64,000 nucleotides of DNA from Terriglobia bacterium (GCA_021323595.1 JAJPKR010000042.1:124001-188000); one strand, 5' to 3'; shown: positions 8,316-17,000, counted from the stretch's first letter. The notes: a model not told the origin generated them from the sequence alone. Translations and numbers: made by a program.

Positions 8316-9767
8316 ATGTCCGATTGCTGTTCCACAACCTCGCAGCGGTTTGATTTGGTGATTCTCGGCTCCGGCTCGACGGCGTTCGCGGCGGCGTTGC
8401 GCGCGGCGGAGTTGGGCAAAACAGCCGTGATGGCGGAAGAACGCATCGTCGGCGGAACGTGCGCCAACCGGGGATGCCTGCCGTCCAAAAATCTGATCGA
8501 AGCCGCGAGGATCGTGCACGAGTCCGCGCACCCGCGCTATCCCGGGCTGACGCCGGCCAAGATGGCGGTGGATTTTCGAGCCCTGGTCCGGCAAAAGGAC
8601 GAAGTGGTCCGCGGCTATCGAAGGAAGAAGTACGAGAGCCTGGTTGGCGGCCGCATCAGCATCGCAGAAGGGCACGTCGAGTTCGCCGATCCCCATACCG
8701 TGGCGGTGGACGGCAAGCGGCTCACGGGCGAGAAAATCTTGATCGCCACCGGCTCGCGCCCGGCGGTCCCCGGCATCGAAGGCTTGGACGCCGTGCCCTA
8801 CCTCACCAGCGACCTGCTCGCCGCGGATGAAAGCCAGGAGCTGACCGATCTGCCGCAATCGCTGGTCATCGTCGGCGGCGGATACATCGGGCTGGAGCTC
8901 GGGCAGATGTTCCGCCGCTTGGGCAGCGAAGTGACCATTCTGGAGCGAAGCCAGCAGTTGCTCGCGCACGGCTACGAGCCGGAGATCGGGCGGGAAATCG
9001 GGCGGGTATTCGAGTCGGAGGGCATTCCCGTCGTGACCCAGGCGAAGATCGAGCGGGTGCGGCAAGAAAACGGAAGGGTCGTCGTCACCGTCTCCCGCAA
9101 TGGCCGCGAGCAAGAGTTTCGGGCGGAAAAACTGCTGCTGGCGGCCGGCCGCCGGCCGAACTCCGACCGGATCGCGCTCGAGCGCGCCGGGGTGCGGACC
9201 AATGGGAGCGGTGCAATCATCGTAGACGGCCATCTGCGCACGAATGTTCCGCACATCTTCGCAGCCGGAGACGTCATCGGGCGCGAGGGCGGAAGCCAAA
9301 TGGCCACGCCCGTCGGCAGTCACGACGGAGGCATCGCGGCTCACAATGCGCTGTCCGGCGAGGAGCCGCGCCGCGCGGACCATCGCGTGCTCCCGCGGGC
9401 GATCTTCACCGACCCGCAAGTCGGCATCGTGGGCCTCACCGAGGCAGAAGCGATCGCCGCCGGGCATTCCTGCTGGTGCCGCACGGTTGCGATGGCGCTG
9501 GTGCCGCGCGCCGGAGCCATTCGCGACACCCGCGGCATCGTCAAGATGGTCGCCGACGATGCGACGGAAGAGGTGCTGGGCGTCTCGATGGTCGGCGCCA
9601 ATGCCGGCGAGGTGATCCACGAAGCCGCCATGGGCCTGCGCTTCCGGGCGAAGATCGGCGATTTTATCGATCTCCTGCACGTCTATCCCACGATGGCGGA
9701 GGCCCTCAAGATCGCCGCCATCTCGCGGTTCAAGGACCCGGCCAAGCTGTCTTGCTGCGCGGAGTAG
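8316..9767 (+). CDS. merA: mercuric reductase
   Basis: 483 residues from ATG 8316 (SD GAGAGG). It is a pyridine nucleotide-disulfide oxidoreductase with an N-terminal FAD motif ([19 protein letters not shown]), the redox-active pair C49/C54 in [14 protein letters not shown], an NAD(P)H motif ([18 protein letters not shown]) and the dimerisation domain. The C-terminal vicinal Cys pair KLSCCAE is diagnostic of MerA and hands Hg(II) to the active site of the partner subunit. It reduces Hg(II) to volatile Hg(0) with NADPH in the cytoplasm. There is no N-terminal HMA domain, so this is the short MerA form. MSDCC at the extreme N-terminus adds two cysteines. Confidence 0.95.
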   Translation: MSDCCSTTSQRFDLVILGSGSTAFAAALRAAELGKTAVMAEERIVGGTCANRGCLPSKNLIEAARIVHESAHPRYPGLTPAKMAVDFRALVRQKDEVVRGYRRKKYESLVGGRISIAEGHVEFADPHTVAVDGKRLTGEKILIATGSRPAVPGIEGLDAVPYLTSDLLAADESQELTDLPQSLVIVGGGYIGLELGQMFRRLGSEVTILERSQQLLAHGYEPEIGREIGRVFESEGIPVVTQAKIERVRQENGRVVVTVSRNGREQEFRAEKLLLAAGRRPNSDRIALERAGVRTNGSGAIIVDGHLRTNVPHIFAAGDVIGREGGSQMATPVGSHDGGIAAHNALSGEEPRRADHRVLPRAIFTDPQVGIVGLTEAEAIAAGHSCWCRTVAMALVPRAGAIRDTRGIVKMVADDATEEVLGVSMVGANAGEVIHEAAMGLRFRAKIGDFIDLLHVYPTMAEALKIAAISRFKDPAKLSCCAE

Positions 9768-9998
9768 CGCGGCGCATCGCCGCCCGTGATGGCGCCGCCG
9801 GGAGCTTCGCTCGCCCGCCGCCGGCCCGGGGCGCCGAGGAACCCGCCGCGCCGATTGCGTTGCGGAAGATCAGGCCGGCCGCTGGAACTGCCTTGTAAGG
9901 GCGGCCCCGCTGCTCCGAATTCTTCGAGTTCTTCGGGGCCGCCTGCATTGCCTGCACCCGTTTCAGAGCCTCGTCCGCCTCCTCCACCAACTTCTTCC

Positions 9999-10229
9999 TC
10001 AGTTGCGAGTTCGGAGTCCGTCTCGGGTCGCTCGCCATCCTTTCAACGCTTCCAACATCCTCGCGTTTTCCTGTGGGGATGCTTCCGGGTCGGGGCCGAA
10101 TAGCCTAAGGCGCAGAGCGCGGCCGAACGCGCCGCGCCACGCCGAACCGGCATAATCGCCGGCCCCGGGGCCGCCTTCGGCGGCAAAGACGAGGCGGAAA
10201 TGGCTCAACGGCAAACGCGGCGCATCCAT
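9999..10229 (-). pseudogene. Cas6-like N-terminal fragment (likely remnant)
   Basis: From ATG 10229 the frame encodes 76 residues: MDAPRLPLSHFRLVFAAEG, then GDYAGSAWRGAFGRALR. The SAW-RGAFG-ALR signature is typical of the N-terminal region of CRISPR-associated Cas6 endoribonucleases, which are normally 200-300 residues. It stops at 9999 after an unrelated helical tail. A different frame (start near 10038) continues with a helical peptide containing SQLRKKLVEEADEALKRVQ, so the downstream part may be frameshifted or unrelated. No CRISPR repeats or other cas genes are visible. The surrounding 9768-10450 has no other convincing gene. Family assignment rests on the short motif only. Confidence 0.4.
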
Positions 10230-10450
10230 CGAATTCCGCTTCCAGCTAAATCTCTCACCGCGAGACAATAGGATCAATCATCGCAAGGTTGCGAAAGTTA
10301 CTCTTTTGAGACAAGCGCGGCGGGAGGCAAGGAAGGCGGCGCGGCCGGATTAAGACTTGGCCAACGCTAGAAATGCTTGCCGGAGCCGGAACGCCTCACG
10401 CCGGCGCCGGAGGCGAAGCCGAGGACCGCGGCGCGGGCGGCGAGGCGGGG

Positions 10451-11479
10451 CTAGCGCTGGCAGCGGGGGCAGAAGTGGGTGCCGCGGCCGGCAAGGACGA
10501 TGCGGCGGATGGGCGCGCCGCAGCGGGGGCAGGGCCGGCCGGCGCGTCCGTAGACGCGATGGCGCGTCTGGAACCAGCCGCGCGCGCCGTCGCTGGCGAC
10601 GTAATCGGCGATGGAGCTGCCGCCGGCGGCGATGGCTTCTTGCAGCACGCCGCGAATCGCGCGGCGCAGGCGCTCCAGCCGCGCGCGCGAGAGATGGCGG
10701 GCGCGCGGCGCGATGCCGGCGCGGAACAAGCTCTCGTCGGCATAAATGTTGCCCAGCCCGCGCAACAGCGCCTGGTTCAACAACAGGCTCTTGATGGCGG
10801 CGGCGCGGCCGTGGAACAGGCGCGCGAATTCGGCGGCGCCGATGTCGAGCGGCTCGCGGCCGGGGACGATCTGGCGGCGCGGATCGGCGGCGCCGCCGGG
10901 ACGGCCGAGCGCGACGCGCCCGAAGCGGCGCGGATCGCTGAAGCGCAGCTCGCGCCCCCCGGCGAGACGCAGAACGAAGTGCGTGTGCGGCGCGAGCGGC
11001 GCGGCGGCTGGGACGAGCAGCAGCTTGCCGCTCATGCCGAGATGCAACAAGAGCAACACGCGCGGGTCGCGCGATTCCCCGGGCGGCGCGGCCAAGGCGT
11101 CCTTTCGCGCGTGCCCCGGCCGCGAGCCTGAAATTGGCGGGCGGGAATGCCCGCCCCGCTCAGCGGCTTGCCCCGCTCCTGGATCCGAATCCGGCGGGCA
11201 GGAATGCCCGCCCCGCTGCGAGCGGCCGGCCGCCGGGGCGCCGAGCGCGGACGAGGGATCCGCGCCGGAAGCGCGCGCGGGCGGCGGGCCGAGCTCGACG
11301 AGGATGAACTTGCCGGCGCGCTCAATTGCGCCGACGCGCAGGCCGCCGAGACGGCGCAAGAGCCCCCGCTCGCCCCGCACCAGGCCGCGAAACCGTTCCC
11401 GCGCACCGGCGACGACGGCGCCGGCGAGGGCGGCGCGCAGCCCGCGAACCACGGTCTCGACCTCGGGAAGTTCCGGCAT
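10451..11479 (-). CDS. mutM: formamidopyrimidine-DNA glycosylase with a 73-residue insertion
   Basis: 342 residues against about 270 for the family. The catalytic N-terminus MPELPEVETVVRGL supplies Pro2 and Glu3. GKFIL carries the conserved lysine, HLGMSGKLLL follows, and the C-terminal zinc finger is CPRCGAPIRR...FCPRC. It removes oxidised purines such as 8-oxoguanine. Residues about 65-139 form an extra segment between two conserved strands, just before HLGMSG. The insert is Gly/Pro/Ser-rich and contains RGGHSCPP (89-96) and RGGHSRPP (108-115), encoded by two palindromic REP-like elements. The frame is intact, so the protein may still be active with a disordered loop. Neighbouring UbiA is divergent. 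Confidence 0.92.
   Translation of the reverse strand: MPELPEVETVVRGLRAALAGAVVAGARERFRGLVRGERGLLRRLGGLRVGAIERAGKFILVELGPPPARASGADPSSALGAPAAGRSQRGGHSCPPDSDPGAGQAAERGGHSRPPISGSRPGHARKDALAAPPGESRDPRVLLLLHLGMSGKLLLVPAAAPLAPHTHFVLRLAGGRELRFSDPRRFGRVALGRPGGAADPRRQIVPGREPLDIGAAEFARLFHGRAAAIKSLLLNQALLRGLGNIYADESLFRAGIAPRARHLSRARLERLRRAIRGVLQEAIAAGGSSIADYVASDGARGWFQTRHRVYGRAGRPCPRCGAPIRRIVLAGRGTHFCPRCQR
11136..11155. repeat. REP-like palindrome, copy 1 (inside mutM)
   Basis: GGCGGGCG and TGCCCGCC flank a GGAA loop (11144-11147), giving seven perfect pairs and one G-T pair. On the minus strand it encodes RGGHSRPP within MutM. It is 57 bp (19 codons) from copy 2, same orientation and same frame. Both copies continue on the + strand into a CCGCT. 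Confidence 0.8.
11193..11212. repeat. REP-like palindrome, copy 2 (inside mutM)
   Basis: A perfect 8-bp stem, GGCGGGCA / TGCCCGCC, around a GGAA loop. On the minus strand it encodes RGGHSCPP within MutM. The size and GC-rich stem are like repetitive extragenic palindromes, which are normally intergenic. Its position in a coding sequence is the oddity. Confidence 0.8.
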
Positions 11480-11626
11480 GGCGCGGCGTCAGGGTGATTA
11501 TGACGGACGCGCGGCAACGGCCGCCGGATGGCGGCCGCCGCGAAAGCCGGGAGGATCGGGGCGGCGGAAGGACCGGAGAGCGGGGGCGGAGATCGCCGAG
11601 GCGGGGGCAAGCTACACTGGCGGACA

Positions 11627-12562
11627 ATGGCCACTTCGACCAGCCCGGGCGCGTCCCGCACGCGCGAGGGGCGGCTGGCGCTATATCTGCGGTTGGCGCG
11701 CCCGTTTACCCTGTTGCCGCCGATGGTGGGCATCGTCGCCGGCTCGCTGGTGGCGTATGGCGCGACGCATGCGAGCTGGTCGTGGCGCGTGGTGCTGGGG
11801 GCGGCGGCGGCCGCGGCGCTGCTGAACGCGGCGAGCAACGTTCTCAATCAGATTTGCGACCGCGCGATCGACCGGCGCAACAAGCCCTGGCGGCCGATTC
11901 CGGCTGGGACGGTGACGACCGCGGAAGCGGCGCGGCTGAGCGCGGCGCTCTACGCGGCGGCGCTGCTGGTGCCGGCGCTCGTAGGCTGGCAGCTCTTCGC
12001 GCTCTATGCCGCGGCGGCGGCGGCGACCTACTTATACTCGGCGCCGCCGCTGCGCACCAAGCGCAGCCCGTGGGGCGCGAACTTGACGATTGCGGCGGCG
12101 CGGGGCGAGCTGCTGAAGGTCGCGGGCTGGGCGGCGGTCAGCTCGGTGACGCTCAGTTGGGAGCCGTGGATCATCGGCGCCGTTTTCTTCTTGTTCCTGC
12201 TGGGGGCGACCACGACCAAGGATTTCGCCGACATGGCCGGCGACGCCGCCGAGGGCTGCCGCACGCTGCCGGTGGTGCTGGGGCCGCGGCGCGCGGCCTG
12301 GGCCATCGCGCCGTTTTTCTTCTTGCCGTGGATTTTGCTGATCGCCGCCGCCAGCGCCGGCTGGCTGAGCGCCAGCCGGAGCGGCATCGATCTGCTGGCG
12401 GCGCTGATGCTGATCTGGGGCGGCTGGGTCGCGCGGCTGCTGATTCGCGATCCGGCGAAGCTGGTGAGCGAAGGCGAAAACCATCCGGCGTGGCGGCAGA
12501 TGTACTGGATGATGATGACCGCGCACTTGGCGCTGGCGGCGGTGTATCTGGCGCCGCGCTAG
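11627..12562 (+). CDS. UbiA family prenyltransferase
   Basis: 311 residues from ATG 11627, with about eight membrane segments. The two Asp-rich Mg-prenyl-diphosphate motifs of the superfamily are present: NQICDRAIDRRNKPWRPIP and KDFADMAGDAAEGCRTLP. The second is like that of geranylgeranyl- or digeranylgeranyl-type UbiA members rather than heme O synthase. It would attach a polyprenyl chain to an aromatic or lipid acceptor in the membrane; the acceptor is unknown. TACACT at 11613-11618 could be a -10 box close enough to give a very short or absent leader. It is divergent from mutM across about 147 bases. Confidence 0.85.
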   Translation: MATSTSPGASRTREGRLALYLRLARPFTLLPPMVGIVAGSLVAYGATHASWSWRVVLGAAAAAALLNAASNVLNQICDRAIDRRNKPWRPIPAGTVTTAEAARLSAALYAAALLVPALVGWQLFALYAAAAAATYLYSAPPLRTKRSPWGANLTIAAARGELLKVAGWAAVSSVTLSWEPWIIGAVFFLFLLGATTTKDFADMAGDAAEGCRTLPVVLGPRRAAWAIAPFFFLPWILLIAAASAGWLSASRSGIDLLAALMLIWGGWVARLLIRDPAKLVSEGENHPAWRQMYWMMMTAHLALAAVYLAPR

Positions 12563-12581
12563 CGGCCGGCGCCGGCGGCGG

Positions 12582-12699
12582 GCGGGGCGATAAGCTTCGC
12601 CTCGCTTCGTTGCCGGCCGCTCGGCCTCCTTTACGTACTTCCGTGTACGCTCAGTCGGCCTCGCTCCCGGCGCCTCGCGCCGTTCGCTTCTCGCCCCGC
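12582..12699. repeat. long-range inverted repeat in a 363-bp gene-free region
   Basis: The gap 12563-12925 has no convincing gene. GCGGGGCGATAAGC (12582-12595) is the reverse complement of GCTTCTCGCCCCGC (12686-12699) at 13 of 14 positions, enclosing about 90 bases. The enclosed DNA has a smaller palindrome (GTAC-N6-GTAC, within ACGTACTTCCGTGTACG). It could be a structured 3' region of the upstream gene or a mobile repeat unit. Confidence 0.5.
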
Positions 12700-12854
12700 T
12701 CCGGCGTCGTTACCAGGTACGGACCCGCCCTGCGGAATTTCGCGGGTCTCCCCCTCGATCTCGGCTGGCTGGATTCTTGGTGATGGCCTCGGGGGCTGCC
12801 GCCCTCGGGGATCTCGGCGCGGCGGGCGCGAGCGCGGGGCGGCCAAGCGGCGCC

Positions 12855-12895
12855 AAACGAAAAGCGCCGGGCCGCGGCAAGCGCGGCACCGGCGC
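12855..12895 (-). terminator. intrinsic terminator of the 12926-13246 gene
   Basis: On the minus strand GCGCCGG pairs with CCGGCGC and CGCGG with CCGCG around a five-base loop, followed immediately by TTTTCGTTT. It begins about 30 bases after the stop codon at 12926. Stem strength and T-run fit a Rho-independent terminator. Confidence 0.85.
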
Positions 12896-12925
12896 GAAAG
12901 TGAACCAATTCGATGCGAATTAAAA

Positions 12926-13246
12926 CTAAGACGTCTTGTGCTTGCGCGCGTGCAGCGCCTTGACGCTGCTGACGGTCAGGGTATCGCCGTCGAGCGAACC
13001 CTTCACCACCACCGCTTGGCCGGCGAAGGCCTTCAGCTCATCGGGGTTGGAGACTTTATAGACTTTGTCGCGCGAAACCAGCACGGCACTGTCGCCCATC
13101 TTCAGGCATTTCGAAACACAAGCCACGGAGGTGTTCTTGGCGCCGCACATGGAGTCGCCCACCTTGCCGCGGAGGGTGACGTCGGCCGCCGTCGCCAGCA
13201 GCCCCAAACTCGCCACCAAGGTCACTACCGCGAGTAACTTCTTCAT
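12926..13246 (-). CDS. small secreted protein with conserved cysteines (paralogue of 1191-1532)
   Basis: 106 residues from ATG 13246, with AGGAGG 7 bases upstream. The signal peptide is MKKLLAVVTLVASLGLLATA. The mature part starts ADVTLRGKVGDSMCGAKNTS, has a C-x3-C (ACVSKC) and ends in a strand-rich VVVKGSLDGDTLTVSSVKAL with a basic tail (HARKHKTS). Its layout matches the protein at 1191-1532, giving two family members about 12 kb apart. No function is recognised. It is a single-gene unit with its own terminator at 12855-12895. Confidence 0.75.
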   Translation of the reverse strand: MKKLLAVVTLVASLGLLATAADVTLRGKVGDSMCGAKNTSVACVSKCLKMGDSAVLVSRDKVYKVSNPDELKAFAGQAVVVKGSLDGDTLTVSSVKALHARKHKTS

Positions 13247-13442
13247 GCAAATTCCTCCTGCAGGGATGTAAATTGCCGAGCGAGCCGCCCGCCCCGGCGG
13301 GGCGGAGCAAGCCGCGAACCGAACCGGTGAGGATGATACACTTTCGTCCTCGTCGCTGTCCACGAGCGGGGCAGGCTTACGGCCATTTCCAACTCGCCGT
13401 GGCGCCTAATAGATGCGCGAGCCGTTCGGTCCGGTACAATTA

Positions 13443-14387
13443 ATGCCTTTGCGACGCTTGTCCGGCTCCGCCGCGCGCCCATCCCGGTTGCGACCTCTGC
13501 CGCCAACCCGCTCGTTTGTGCTTTTTTGCACGCTTTTCGCGCTCCTGCTTACGAACAGCGGCTGCGGCATCCTTTGGACCCGGCGCAGGGTTCCCAAGCT
13601 GCCCAATTTGCCGATGCGCACGGCCACGACCGAACAGTTGAAGGCCATCCTCAACCATTACGCCGATGCGATTCAAACGTTGAATGCAAAAATATTGTTG
13701 GTGGCGTCGACCGGCGGCGCGCACACCGGCTCGGTGACCAACTACCATGAAATTCAGGGTTACCTGCTGATTCGCAAGCCCGGCGACGTGCGGCTGATCG
13801 GTCAGTTTTCCATTTTCGGCACGATCTTCGAGATGGCCACGAATGGAACCGATTTTGAGCTTTCGATTCCACCGCGGGGCGAATTTTTCACGGGCCAGAA
13901 CGACTATGTGCCGCCGGGGGTGCACAATCCCTTGGAGCGGCTGCGGCCGCCGATCATCCTGCAATCGTTGCTGATCAACCCCATCGAGCCGGGCCAGCAG
14001 GTGGTGGCGATGAACGACAACGCCGACACCCAGGCGGAGTACACGCTGCTGGTGCTGCAACCGGACGGCGCCGGGGTCGAGCACCTGGTGCGCAAAGTGA
14101 TCTTCAGCCGCTACGACCTGCTGCCGCGGCAGGCGATGTTTTATCGTCCCGACGGGACGGTGGCGACGCGGGCCGAATACGGCGAGTTTCTCAACTACGG
14201 GGGAGTGTTGTTTCCCTCGCAGGTGCTGATCGAGCGGCCGGACGAGGAATACTCGATCCGGCTGCTGATCGAAACGGCGAAATTCAACGAGCCGCTGCCC
14301 GACAGCGATTTCGTGCTGAAGCGGCCGGCGGGTGCGCGCCTGGTGCCGCTGGGGCCGGCGCCGGCGGCGCCCGAGGAGCGGCGATGA
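13443..14387 (+). CDS. outer-membrane lipoprotein of unknown function
   Basis: About 314 residues from ATG 13443; ATG 13413 in the same frame is the alternative. TACAAT at 13435-13440 is too close to 13443 to serve that start, so the choice is uncertain. A hydrophobic segment ends in the lipobox LLTNSGC, so the protein is a lipoprotein. The rest is strand-rich, with FSIFGTIFEMATNGTDFEL and SRYDLLPRQAMFYRPDGTV, and resembles the LolA/LolB-like fold or DUF4292-type proteins (tentative). Its stop overlaps the start of the FtsX-type permease by 4 bases, so the pair is coupled and probably functions together at the envelope. Confidence 0.7.
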   Translation: MPLRRLSGSAARPSRLRPLPPTRSFVLFCTLFALLLTNSGCGILWTRRRVPKLPNLPMRTATTEQLKAILNHYADAIQTLNAKILLVASTGGAHTGSVTNYHEIQGYLLIRKPGDVRLIGQFSIFGTIFEMATNGTDFELSIPPRGEFFTGQNDYVPPGVHNPLERLRPPIILQSLLINPIEPGQQVVAMNDNADTQAEYTLLVLQPDGAGVEHLVRKVIFSRYDLLPRQAMFYRPDGTVATRAEYGEFLNYGGVLFPSQVLIERPDEEYSIRLLIETAKFNEPLPDSDFVLKRPAGARLVPLGPAPAAPEERR

Positions 14388-15478
14388 ACCGGATGATCCT
14401 GGCGAATCTGCGCAGCCGCCCGCTGCGCAGCTTGATCGGCGTGATCGCGGTGGCGATCGAGGTGGCGATGATCTTGCTGCTGGTGGGGCTGACCAACGGC
14501 ATGATCCACGACGCCCGCAACCGCCTGCAGGGATTGGAGGCGGACATTTTGGTGCGGCCGCCGAGCACCTCGGCGTTCATGCAGATGAGCGGCAATATTT
14601 TGCCGACGAAGCTGGCGGCGGTGCTGGCGCGGCAGCCCGGGGTGAAGGCGGCGACGCCGGTGGCGATGCAGGTCAACAGTCAAGGGCTGACCACGATCGG
14701 CGGCATCGACCTGGCTTCGTTCAGCGCCGTCAGCGGCGGCCTGCATTTCGTAGCCGGCGGCCCGAAGCTGGGCCCGGGCGACGTGATCGTGGACGACCTC
14801 TATGCCGAGAGCAACCGGCTGCATGTCGGCGAGAAGATTCCCTTGCTCGGCCACTCGTTCACCATCACCGGCATCTTCGAGCACGGCAAAGGCTCGCGCC
14901 TGTACATGGGGCTCAAGACCCTCGACGACCTGATCGGCGCCCCGGATAAGGCGGCGGTGATCTACGTCAAGCTCGACGACCCGTCGCAGACGCAGGCGAT
15001 GCTCGGCAAACTACGCGCGTTGCTGCCCGGCTATCAGGTCGAGGCGATGCAGGAATATCTGACGATGTTCACCGCCAACAAGCTGCCCTTCTTGCCGATC
15101 TTCCAGGGTGTGCTGATTTCGATCGCGGTGATCATCGGGTTCTTGGTGATCTTCTTGACGATGTACACGACGATCCTGGAGCGCACGCGCGACATCGGCA
15201 TCTTGAAGGCGCTCGGGGCGTCGAAGCTCTATATCGTCCAAGCGATCCTGCGCGAGACCGGAGCCCTGGCGGTAGTGGGGATCGGGGTGGGCATCGGACT
15301 GACGCAGATCGTACGGGCCGGCCTGCACGGCGCCTATCCGACGCTGCCGATCTTGATGCAGCCGGCGTGGGTGGGCTGGGCGGCGCTGATCGCCATCGTC
15401 GGGGCGATGATCGGCGCGTTGTATCCGGCCAGCCGGGCGGCGGCGCAAGACGCGATCGCGGCGCTGGCCTACGAGTAA
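14384..15478 (+). CDS. ABC transporter permease, FtsX/MacB-like
   Basis: 364 residues. An N-terminal membrane helix (RSLIGVIAVAIEVAMILLLVG) is followed by a periplasmic MacB-PCD-like domain of about 200 residues, then three more helices of the FtsX core. The core has the characteristic TMYTTILERTRDIGILKALG and a last helix ending YPASRAAAQDAIAALAYE. Such permeases act with a cytoplasmic ATPase to move lipoproteins, lipids or other envelope substrates. No ATPase gene is adjacent, so the partner is elsewhere or fixed by another locus. It overlaps the lipoprotein gene (ATGA), suggesting a lipoprotein-related role. Confidence 0.85.
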   Translation: MNRMILANLRSRPLRSLIGVIAVAIEVAMILLLVGLTNGMIHDARNRLQGLEADILVRPPSTSAFMQMSGNILPTKLAAVLARQPGVKAATPVAMQVNSQGLTTIGGIDLASFSAVSGGLHFVAGGPKLGPGDVIVDDLYAESNRLHVGEKIPLLGHSFTITGIFEHGKGSRLYMGLKTLDDLIGAPDKAAVIYVKLDDPSQTQAMLGKLRALLPGYQVEAMQEYLTMFTANKLPFLPIFQGVLISIAVIIGFLVIFLTMYTTILERTRDIGILKALGASKLYIVQAILRETGALAVVGIGVGIGLTQIVRAGLHGAYPTLPILMQPAWVGWAALIAIVGAMIGALYPASRAAAQDAIAALAYE

Positions 15479-15612
15479 CGAAGCCGGGGTCCGGGGCAGG
15501 CGCTGGCGGATGGCGGCTGGCCGCCGGCATGGGGCCGAGGCGGCGGCCGGGCGCGGGCGGCCGCCGGGGGGCGAGCGTGCGCCCACGCGGTGGGGCGAAG
15601 AATCCGGCGGGC

Positions 15613-15618
15613 TACAAT
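15613..15618 (+). promoter_or_regulatory. -10 box upstream of glmM
   Basis: TACAAT at 15613-15618 matches five of six bases of the sigma-70 consensus and lies 17 bases before the glmM ATG (15636). A transcript starting about 15625 would have a leader of roughly 10 bases. No convincing -35 is visible. Confidence 0.4.
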
Positions 15619-15635
15619 GGATTGACTTCGCACGC

Positions 15636-17000
15636 ATGGCGGGCTCGGGCACAACGTATTTCGGCACGGACGGCATTCGCGGCGTCGCCGGCGAGCCGCC
15701 GCTGGACCCGGCGACGGTGTATGCGATCGGCCTGGCGCTCGGCGACGACCTGCGGGCGCACGGCCCGGCGTCGGTGGTGATCGGGCAAGACACGCGGGAA
15801 AGCAGCGGATGGATCGCCGAGACGCTGGCCGCCGGCCTGGCGGCGCGGGAGGTGCGGACGGCTTCCGCGGGCGTGATCACGACGCCCGGCATCGCCTACC
15901 TCACGCGCACCGGCGATTTCGCGGCCGGGGTGATGATCTCCGCCTCGCATAATCCATACCAAGACAACGGCATCAAGGTTTTCGAACACTCCGGCTACAA
16001 GCTGCCGGACGCCGATGAAGCCGCGGTCGAAGCGGGCATCGAACGCTATCGCGCGCAGGGACTGGCGCCGGCGCGGCGCGCGCCGGCCGAGGACGCCGGC
16101 CTGCGGCGGCGCTACGTGGAGTATTTGCGCACCCGGGTGGCGGGCGTTTCCCTGCGCGGGCTGAGCGCGGTGATCGACTGCGGCAACGGCGCCGCCAGCG
16201 CGGTGGCGGGCGAACTGTTCGAAGGGCTGGGACTGCGCGTGCATTGGCTCGGCAACCGGCCCGATGGGCGCAACATCAACCGCGATTGCGGCGCGCTGCA
16301 CCCGCAGGCGATGGCGCGTGCGGTCACGGCGCGAGGCGCCGATTTCGGGCTGGCGCTCGACGGCGACGCCGACCGCGCCATCCTCGCCGACGCTTCGGGG
16401 CGGCTGGTGGACGGGGACCGGGTGCTGTACGTCGCCGCGCGCGACTTGCTGGCGCGCGGCCGGCTCGAGCCGCGGGTGGTCGTGGGCACGGTGATGTCGA
16501 ATTTGGGGCTGGAGGTGGCGCTGCGGCGGGAGCAGATCGCGCTGCTGCGCGCGCCGGTGGGCGACAAGTACGTCCTGGAGCAGATGCTGGCGAGCGGCGC
16601 GGTGCTCGGCGGCGAGCAGAGCGGGCACGTGATCTTTCGCCAAGACGCCACCACCGGCGACGGCTTGCTGACGGCGCTGCGCGTGCTCGAGATCATGGCG
16701 CGGCGCGGGGCATCGCTGGCGGCGCTGGCGGAGGGGTTCGTCGCGTTTCCGCAGAAGCTGGTGAACGTGCGGGTGCGGGAAAAGACGCCGCTCGAGCAGC
16801 TGGCGGCGACGGGCGAAGCGATCCGCGCCGCTGAAGCCGCTTTCGCCAACGGCAGCCAGGGGCGGGTGCTGGTGCGCTATTCCGGCACCGAGCGCCTGGC
16901 GCGGATCATGGTCGAAGCCGCCTCCCAGGGCGAAGTGGAACGCCACTGCCAGGCGATTGCGCGCGCGCTCGAGGCCGAGATCGGCGAGGCACGCGAGTAA
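15636..17000 (+). CDS. glmM: phosphoglucosamine mutase
   Basis: 454 residues from ATG 15636, normal for the family. All hallmarks are present: the N-terminal YFGTDGIRGVAGE, the phosphoserine loop ISASHNPYQDNGIKVF with Ser104 as the phosphorylated residue, the metal loop LALDGDADRAILAD, the sugar-binding GGEQSGH, and the C-terminal phosphate loop RYSGTERLARIM. It interconverts glucosamine 6- and 1-phosphate for peptidoglycan and LPS precursors in the cytoplasm. It is 158 bases after the permease gene and has its own -10 element, so it is probably transcribed separately. Confidence 0.96.
   Translation: MAGSGTTYFGTDGIRGVAGEPPLDPATVYAIGLALGDDLRAHGPASVVIGQDTRESSGWIAETLAAGLAAREVRTASAGVITTPGIAYLTRTGDFAAGVMISASHNPYQDNGIKVFEHSGYKLPDADEAAVEAGIERYRAQGLAPARRAPAEDAGLRRRYVEYLRTRVAGVSLRGLSAVIDCGNGAASAVAGELFEGLGLRVHWLGNRPDGRNINRDCGALHPQAMARAVTARGADFGLALDGDADRAILADASGRLVDGDRVLYVAARDLLARGRLEPRVVVGTVMSNLGLEVALRREQIALLRAPVGDKYVLEQMLASGAVLGGEQSGHVIFRQDATTGDGLLTALRVLEIMARRGASLAALAEGFVAFPQKLVNVRVREKTPLEQLAATGEAIRAAEAAFANGSQGRVLVRYSGTERLARIMVEAASQGEVERHCQAIARALEAEIGEARE

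Noticed and set aside
9730-10038. A 102-codon minus-strand frame with a helical N-terminus (SQLRKKLVEEADEALKRVQ)
   Set aside because: It overlaps the end of merA, becomes Pro/Arg-rich in the second half and matches nothing I know. It may be part of the degraded region.
13431-13445. TACAAT at 13435-13440 as promoter of the lipoprotein gene
   Set aside because: It ends only 2 bases before ATG 13443, so a transcript started from it would miss the start codon.
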